Made by a program: the position numbers and the translations under genes. Below the pieces are notes generated by a model that saw only the letters and a list, made by a program, of their open reading frames with translations, had not been told where the DNA came from and did no database searches. From NCBI GenBank assembly GCA_005793615.1, contig SXRI01000248.1, positions 1 through 9,770 of the forward strand: a stretch of 9,770 nt of DNA, in the 5' to 3' direction. Every line of letters starts with the position of its first letter. The stretch's first letter is position 1. Below, piece by piece: positions 5,691 through 9,770 of the stretch. The DNA comes from Bdellovibrionales bacterium (lineage in GTDB: Bacteria; Bdellovibrionota; Bdellovibrionia; Bdellovibrionales; JAMPXM01).

Positions 5691-6920
5691 ATGGAACGCA
5701 ATGGCTTTTGGATTTTTCTAGGAATCGGACTCGCAGTCGGCATGTGTTTGGAGATGATGAAATCTCCAGCCGGCAAAGGGAAAGTGCGTCTGGCTGGCTT
5801 CACCCGCTTCGAGACGATTCTCGATGAGGGCCGAGAGGTTTACATTCCCGAGAAAAAGACCGAAATGAGTAAGCGCGCACAATCGGGTCGTAAAGCCGAC
5901 GAAGTGATTGTTCCCCACCAGCTCAGTCCCGAGGAATTACCGGCATCCATGCAAACGCCCCCGGAATCAACACCGACCGCGCCGCAGGTAACTTCCGTTC
6001 CGGGAATGCCTGCCGTGCCTGGGGTTCGTCCGGAGACTCCCGAAGAGAAAAAACGCCGTGAAGATGCCGTTCGTATGGCCAAGCAAAAGGCGGAAGAAGT
6101 CAAAAAACAGCAAGAAGAAACGACCAAAAAAGAAGCCGCCGAGAAGGCCCAAGCCGAGCTCGAACTTCAGGAACGTGAAGCTAAAGAAAAGGCCGAAGCT
6201 GAAGAGGCCGAGAAAAAGAAAGCCGCTGAGCTCGAGGACAATCAAGATATCGCCACTCCGCAGATCACTGAGTCGCCCAACCCTTCGCCGGCGACTCCAG
6301 CCAACAAGCCTGTATCGGCAACCGAGTGGGAAGCCTATCTTGCCAAGAGCAAAGATCTCTCGCGCATGCAACGTTTTGTAAAATCATATCGCGAAGGTGA
6401 TGTGCCGCCACAGACATTCTACGGCGTACTGCGCTCGCTCATGAAAAACAAGCGCCCGGAATTACACCAACATGCAGTCTTCGCTCTCGGCTCAACTCCG
6501 AGCCAAACCAGCTTCGGTTTGTTAATTACCATGGCAAGCGCCGACCCGACTCCTGGTGTCCACGAACAAGCTTTGGGTATCGTCAATGGCTACGCGCAAC
6601 TCCCCAATCTGCGCTACCTTGCAGAAGTGTTGAACAACGAGCGCAACCCCGCCGTCGTCATGGAAGCTCTGCGTGTGATCAAGGCCGCCGCAACCCAGCA
6701 CCTGAGCGGCGCACACTCACCACCACAACAGGGCGCGCAAGGAGCCGGTCAACAAGTGAACTCGGCCGCACTTGTTCGCTATTTTCAACCGCTCGTCACA
6801 GCTCTGAACTCCGTGTCGCACCAAAGCACCGACACCAACGTTCGAACAACCGCGGCACAAACCTTAGCTCAATTGCAGTCCCAACTCGCGCCACTCGGTC
6901 ACGGCCAAAACCCGCACTGA
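5691..6920 (+). CDS. Membrane-anchored coiled-coil protein with C-terminal HEAT-like domain (409 aa)
   Basis: Not recognised as a named family. An uncleaved N-terminal membrane segment (~6-22, WIFLGIGLAVGMCL) is followed by a linker (~25-75) and a Pro/Thr-rich stretch (~76-115). A highly charged Lys/Glu/Ala-rich, probably helical region (~117-183) comes next, then a second Pro-rich linker (~188-210). The C-terminal domain (~211-409) has helix pairs resembling HEAT/ARM repeats, for example around 257-283, 288-313 and 319-336. The order of anchor, long charged helix and folded C-terminus is that of TolA/TonB-like periplasm-spanning proteins; no TonB or TolA C-terminal signature is visible. ATG 5691 places four residues before the membrane segment; its ribosome site is weak, and GTG 5682 or TTG 5652 remain possible. 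The next gene follows after 49 bases with no terminator, so co-transcription is likely. The function is unknown. Confidence 0.82.
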   Translation: MERNGFWIFLGIGLAVGMCLEMMKSPAGKGKVRLAGFTRFETILDEGREVYIPEKKTEMSKRAQSGRKADEVIVPHQLSPEELPASMQTPPESTPTAPQVTSVPGMPAVPGVRPETPEEKKRREDAVRMAKQKAEEVKKQQEETTKKEAAEKAQAELELQEREAKEKAEAEEAEKKKAAELEDNQDIATPQITESPNPSPATPANKPVSATEWEAYLAKSKDLSRMQRFVKSYREGDVPPQTFYGVLRSLMKNKRPELHQHAVFALGSTPSQTSFGLLITMASADPTPGVHEQALGIVNGYAQLPNLRYLAEVLNNERNPAVVMEALRVIKAAATQHLSGAHSPPQQGAQGAGQQVNSAALVRYFQPLVTALNSVSHQSTDTNVRTTAAQTLAQLQSQLAPLGHGQNPH

Positions 6921-6969
6921 AGTTCTTAAAGAGCTTGCCGTCGATTTCAAGTGGGTGGAAACTGTGCGC

Positions 6970-7731
6970 ATGTTTCGCTTAGGACCTTGCCATTTACTTT
7001 TGCAAGCACTTTTTCTTTTCAACACTTTGCTTGTTGTACCAGCCACTGCGCTCGCATCCATTCAACTGCCAACAGGCATGGCCAAAAATGAACGTCTTGA
7101 AGCACTGCGGATCATTGGCCTCGGCACTGCCAGTAAGATTCTCTCTGATCCGTATCCCCTTGGCGGCTATACGGGATTCGAAGCCGGTTATTCGCTCGAG
7201 AGCTTTCCCTCCGACAATCTCGGTAGACTCGGTAGCGGTATCACGCCGCCACAGCAAAACACTTCGCTCTCACGGATCACCATCGGCAAAGGACTCTATA
7301 ACAACGTAGACATTTTCATCCAATTTACCCCCTATATGCGCCAAGATGAAATCGCACAGTTTGGCGGGATCCTCCGATGGGGTTTTTACCAAGCTCCGTT
7401 CCTCCATCTGAGCCTGAGCGTCTTGGCACATATGAATAGTTCCAATATTGGGGCCATGCTGAGTACACAGACGCGAGGCCTTGACTTGATCGGCGGGGTT
7501 GATTCAGGAAATATTTCGCTCTTTGCCGGCTTTGGTCTCGCGGAGTCGACCGGCACTTTCATCGGTGGTCCTACGGGCCTCACTGACAGCCGGTTCTCAG
7601 AAACAGAATATGTATCGCATTTTCATACCGTGATTGGCGGAACACTCAAGTTCTCAAGCCTTTTCGTATCACTGCAGATCGACCGCTATACACTCCCAGT
7701 GTACAGCGGCAAACTCGGTATTCATTTTTAG
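6970..7731 (+). CDS. Putative outer-membrane beta-barrel protein (253 aa)
   Basis: No named family recognised. The N-terminus is a Sec signal peptide with hydrophobic core ~9-24 and a predicted cleavage after ATALA (25-29). The mature part has alternating hydrophobic/polar strands rich in Gly, Tyr and Phe, for example ~102-121, 131-154, 162-176, 182-191 and 219-238. It ends in GIHF, and a C-terminal aromatic residue is typical for BAM-inserted barrels. The size fits an 8-10 strand barrel. I prefer ATG 6970, with GGTGG about 11 bases upstream. GTG 6964 is 5 bases from that site and GTG 6955 would add five residues, so the exact start is open. It probably forms an operon with the HEAT-like gene. 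Its TAG stop overlaps the rfaE2 stop on the other strand (7728-7731). Low lysine content and repeated Gly agree with a surface or lipid-facing barrel, but the substrate is unknown. Confidence 0.75.
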   Translation: MFRLGPCHLLLQALFLFNTLLVVPATALASIQLPTGMAKNERLEALRIIGLGTASKILSDPYPLGGYTGFEAGYSLESFPSDNLGRLGSGITPPQQNTSLSRITIGKGLYNNVDIFIQFTPYMRQDEIAQFGGILRWGFYQAPFLHLSLSVLAHMNSSNIGAMLSTQTRGLDLIGGVDSGNISLFAGFGLAESTGTFIGGPTGLTDSRFSETEYVSHFHTVIGGTLKFSSLFVSLQIDRYTLPVYSGKLGIHF

Positions 7732-8198
7732 CTCTTCATTTTTTCAATGATCGAGGTCGTCGAAAACCCCGTAGAAAAAGGCAGTACCTTCACCTGTCCG
7801 CCATAGGACTGAACGAACGGCGCACCAACAATCGTGGCAATGGAATAATCACCACCTTTGACAAGAACATCGGGTCGCACCTGGTGAATCAATTGCTCTG
7901 GAGTTTCCTCATCAAAGAGGACCACGAAGTCCACGCACGCCAAAGCCGCCAAAATCTCGGCACGGGCCGCCTCGGATTGCAGCGGACGCTCAGGACCTTT
8001 TAGTCGCCGGACACTGGCATCTGTGTTCAAACCGATCACCAACAGGTCACCCAGCTGACGAGCTTCCTTCAGGTAGCGAACATGTCCGACGTGGAGAATA
8101 TCAAAACAGCCATTGGTGAAGACAACCTTAGAGCCTTTGGAGCGAAGACGCTTTAGATCAACCACCAACTCATCCCAAGACTGAGCAACTTTACCCAC
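7728..8198 (-). CDS. rfaE2: D-glycero-beta-D-manno-heptose 1-phosphate adenylyltransferase (156 aa)
   Basis: Transfers AMP from ATP to heptose 1-phosphate to make ADP-heptose for the LPS inner core; cytosolic. The whole protein is a nucleotidyltransferase domain with NGCFDILHVGH (29-39, holding the HxGH site H36/H39), GLNTDASVRRLKG (56-68) and RPLQ (71-74). It continues with RPDVLVKGGDY (108-118) and the C-terminal STTSII (146-151). This matches stand-alone RfaE2, the C-terminal half of the bifunctional HldE; the sugar kinase domain is not encoded here and would have to be elsewhere. The start is GTG 8198 with GAGG six bases upstream; that GAGG overlaps the TGA of the RDD gene (8-base gap), so the genes are coupled. 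The last four bases are shared with the convergent barrel gene, leaving no intergenic terminator. Confidence 0.95.
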   Translation of the reverse strand: MGKVAQSWDELVVDLKRLRSKGSKVVFTNGCFDILHVGHVRYLKEARQLGDLLVIGLNTDASVRRLKGPERPLQSEAARAEILAALACVDFVVLFDEETPEQLIHQVRPDVLVKGGDYSIATIVGAPFVQSYGGQVKVLPFSTGFSTTSIIEKMKS

Positions 8199-8206
8199 GT
8201 GAGACC

Positions 8207-9328
8207 TCAGATCCTGCGATAAAGCTGTAGTCCTGTGACCTGACTAGCAAGGTCGCGGCCGAGCAACAAAGAAATTGCCGGCAGAATAACGATACCGGTT
8301 AAGGTGATGATCAACGTTCTCCATGCCACCAAAAGTGGATAGATTGTTGTTTGTTGGTCTTCACGCGTACCCAGCTGAAGATCAAAAGCCCACTCACCCA
8401 GCGAGGCTCCGAAGAAACTACGGGCCGTCAGTAAATAGAGCTGCATGACCGAGATAAACAATAGCGCGATATGCAGTTGCGTCGGTCGGTCGGTTTGAGC
8501 ATTGCTGAGCAAACCCCAAAGATTGATATGCGTAATCAGGATGATCGCGACCAGCAAGATCGTGCCCACTCCCGTAACAATCATCGCATCCAAAAAACCC
8601 GCCCCAAAATGACTAGCGACAGCCTGCAGTCCTTGGGCTTCAGCTTCCTGATGAAGACGTTTTGCCGTGGCTTTTGCCTCGTGGGTCTCGGAACGTAACT
8701 CGGATTTTGCTTCAGGGCGACGTTCGGCATGCGGAAAGGCGCGTGCAAAACTCTCATCCAAACGCTCCCGATAGGGTGATGAGGCCATTGATGAAGCCAT
8801 TGATGAAGCCAACGACGAAGTCAAATTCTTTGCCCCCAGAGCGGATCCAACCGTTGGTCCACCTGCCAACACCGAGGAACCAGCCTTGAAATCTTCACGG
8901 GCAAACGGCTGAAAAATTTGCGGCCGGGGGCCGTCCGGTAACGGCAAGTTGGGCTCCATCTCCGGCGTTCTCTCACGAGGCTTCTTCTGCTCTTCGATGA
9001 AATCGAGCGAAGGTGGCAGCGACGCAATCAAATCGGATATGCTCTGTGAGATCGGCTGCGAAACCGGCTGGGAATGGGACCGAGAACTCTCGCTGCCAGA
9101 CGAAAAATCGGTCTTCGCGGAAATCGTAGGTGCCGATTTCAGAGCCGAGCGTGGCGCCTCATTCTTTGCTGCCAATTGCGAACCAAACTGCGACGCGAGT
9201 TGAGCCGACGACTGCAAAGTCGCGGCAGAGGAGGTTGCACTCTTTGCATTTTCATCACGCTTGTGGGTACCTGCGGTATTATGGAATCCGAGACCATCGG
9301 TCAAAGGTTTGAACTCAAAATCTTCCAC
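8207..9328 (-). CDS. RDD-like membrane protein with long low-complexity N-terminal part (373 aa)
   Basis: Residues 1-16 (EDFEFKPLTDGLGFH core) form a compact motif. A Ser/Ala/Pro/Gln-rich, probably disordered region of ~215 residues follows. The C-terminal membrane domain has three hydrophobic segments at ~244-268, 284-303 and 331-356. The FLDAMIV stretch at the first segment and SLGEWAFDLQLG between the second and third resemble the RDD family, whose biochemical role is poorly defined. Some RDD proteins act in ion homeostasis. The classic Arg-Asp-Asp signature is degenerate, so the family call is moderate. I chose GTG 9328 because GAGGAGG lies 7 bases upstream; the longer frame from TTG 9349 would place that ribosome site inside the gene. 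It sits between rsmE (45-base gap) and rfaE2 (8-base gap) in one operon. Two 12-base tandem repeat tracts encode parts of the linker. Confidence 0.75.
   Translation of the reverse strand: MEDFEFKPLTDGLGFHNTAGTHKRDENAKSATSSAATLQSSAQLASQFGSQLAAKNEAPRSALKSAPTISAKTDFSSGSESSRSHSQPVSQPISQSISDLIASLPPSLDFIEEQKKPRERTPEMEPNLPLPDGPRPQIFQPFAREDFKAGSSVLAGGPTVGSALGAKNLTSSLASSMASSMASSPYRERLDESFARAFPHAERRPEAKSELRSETHEAKATAKRLHQEAEAQGLQAVASHFGAGFLDAMIVTGVGTILLVAIILITHINLWGLLSNAQTDRPTQLHIALLFISVMQLYLLTARSFFGASLGEWAFDLQLGTREDQQTTIYPLLVAWRTLIITLTGIVILPAISLLLGRDLASQVTGLQLYRRI
8778..8822. repeat. 12-base tandem repeat inside the RDD-like gene
   Basis: Nearly four units of GATGAAGCCATT (8778-8789, 8790-8801, 8802-8813 and a partial unit to 8822) encode the repeated S-M-A-S and S-L-A-S segment of the linker. 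The unit is a multiple of three, so copy changes would keep the frame. Confidence 0.75.
9036..9083. repeat. Degenerate 12-base repeat encoding Ser-Gln-Pro segment
   Basis: Four consecutive 12-base blocks, the middle two clearly related (GAGATCGGCTGC and GAAACCGGCTGG), encode SQPVSQPISQSIS in the disordered part of the RDD-like protein. It is older and more diverged than the other 12-base tracts nearby. Confidence 0.5.
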
Positions 9329-9348
9329 GGAGCATCCTCCTCTGGCCA

Positions 9349-9384
9349 ATCAGCGCATCTATCAGCGCATCTATCAACGCATCA
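9349..9384. repeat. Three 12-base tandem repeats at the rsmE/RDD junction
   Basis: ATCAGCGCATCT is repeated exactly at 9349-9360 and 9361-9372, with a two-mismatch copy at 9373-9384. On the coding strand each unit reads ATGCGCTGAT or close to it, so the tract holds the rsmE stop and repeats that stop (ATG CGY TGA) twice more. It ends just before the ribosome site of the RDD-like gene. Confidence 0.85.
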
Positions 9385-9770
9385 AATCAAGATCATACTT
9401 TATGATGCTGACCAGGGCTACGCAAGCCGTTTCCACACGAAGTACTTGCCCGCCGAGCGTGACGGCCTGGAGATCAAATGTCTTAAAGAGTTCGACTTCG
9501 CGGGCCGAAAATCCTCCCTCACTGCCTGCGAATATCCACACGTCGGTCGGCTGGCACGCACGGACTTTGCCCAGACCCTCGCGCGCGCTTAAAACCCCCT
9601 GTCCTTCAAAGGCAAAAAGCCCCGCAGCCTGTCCACTACCGGTTTTTCCAGAGTCCCGGCCAAAGGTCTGGAGTGCCTCTTCAATGCCGACGGGTTTTTC
9701 GATGACCATTAAATCACCCCGCCCTGACTGCTGCGTGGCGCTGATCACGATTTTCTCAAAGCGCTTGAGC
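9374..9770 (-). CDS. rsmE: 16S rRNA (uracil-1498-N3)-methyltransferase, C-terminal part
   Basis: Partial gene; the 5' end lies beyond the right edge. RsmE methylates N3 of U1498 in 16S rRNA in the assembled 30S subunit, using S-adenosylmethionine bound in a trefoil-knot (SPOUT) fold. The visible ~131 residues begin LKRFEKIVISATQQSGRG, the family segment in which the Gln-Ser pair is conserved. They continue to the knot motifs: FAGSEGGFSAREVELF (family GPEGGFS, here with Ser for Pro), then TLGGQVLRVETACVAL (family LG-RILR-ETA). The TGA stop is at 9374-9376, inside a 12-base tandem repeat. It is the first gene seen of an operon with the RDD-like gene and rfaE2, pairing ribosome modification with envelope functions. 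Confidence 0.93.
   Translation of the reverse strand, partial: LKRFEKIVISATQQSGRGDLMVIEKPVGIEEALQTFGRDSGKTGSGQAAGLFAFEGQGVLSAREGLGKVRACQPTDVWIFAGSEGGFSAREVELFKTFDLQAVTLGGQVLRVETACVALVSIIKYDLDLMR

Noticed and set aside
5709..5750. Lipoprotein signal at Cys-19 of the HEAT-like protein
   Set aside because: The residues before Cys (AVGM) do not fit a lipobox, so an uncleaved membrane anchor is more likely.
5528..5803. Minus-strand 91-residue frame spanning the meaB/HEAT divergent gap
   Set aside because: Antisense to the membrane-anchor codons of the HEAT-like gene and overlaps the meaB leader; no motif or ribosome site.
5967..6371. Apparent hydrophobic, Phe/Leu-rich protein on the minus strand
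   Set aside because: It is the mirror of the AAG/GAA-rich coiled-coil codons of the plus-strand gene, which read as Leu/Phe on the other strand.
6058..6381. Very Lys/Arg-rich plus-strand frame
   Set aside because: A shifted reading of the same Lys/Glu/Ala region; the main frame continues on both sides with structured domains.

Overview
The window looks chromosomal, from a motile Gram-negative didermic bacterium. Evidence is flagellins, a signal-peptide outer-membrane barrel ending in Phe, and an LPS-heptose enzyme. Multiple flagellin paralogues beginning MGLRI, an Ala/Pro/Ser-rich RDD protein and a TolA-like protein suggest Bdellovibrionota or a related delta-proteobacterial-type lineage. 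That placement is inference from protein style, not a database match. I see no insertion sequence, phage gene, CRISPR array, tRNA or rRNA.

Layout. Positions 1-3655 hold three tandem, separately transcribed flagellin genes on the minus strand. Long non-coding gaps (608 and 451 bases) separate them. Two good sigma-28 (FliA) type promoters, with exactly 11-base spacers, precede the second and third genes at 2667-2693 and 3755-3781. A classic intrinsic terminator follows the middle gene at 1353-1380. Positions 3857-5505 hold a minus-strand pair with a 4-base start/stop overlap: a MeaB/ArgK-family G3E GTPase, then a PilZ c-di-GMP-binding protein. A divergent gap (5506-5690) leads to a plus-strand pair. 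Its first gene encodes an inner-membrane-anchored protein with a Lys/Glu/Ala coiled coil and a C-terminal HEAT-like domain. Its second encodes a small outer-membrane beta-barrel. A minus-strand operon converges on them from the right: rsmE (5' end outside the window), an RDD-family membrane protein with a long disordered N-terminal part, and rfaE2. The barrel gene and rfaE2 overlap at their stop codons.

How the parts may work together. The PilZ protein beside the flagellins is a natural candidate c-di-GMP brake on motility. The flagellin units appear controlled by FliA promoters and possibly also at translation. The third gene can bury its Shine-Dalgarno (SD) in an 8-bp stem, the second has two competing partners for one leader segment, and the first has a short SD-masking hairpin. 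The second gene's leader is about 280 bases with several perfect hairpins. The HEAT-like protein and barrel could form an envelope-spanning pair of unknown role. This leader and 3'UTR RNA structure, together with the HEAT/barrel pair, is the least ordinary content here. I found no clear new defence or mobile system.
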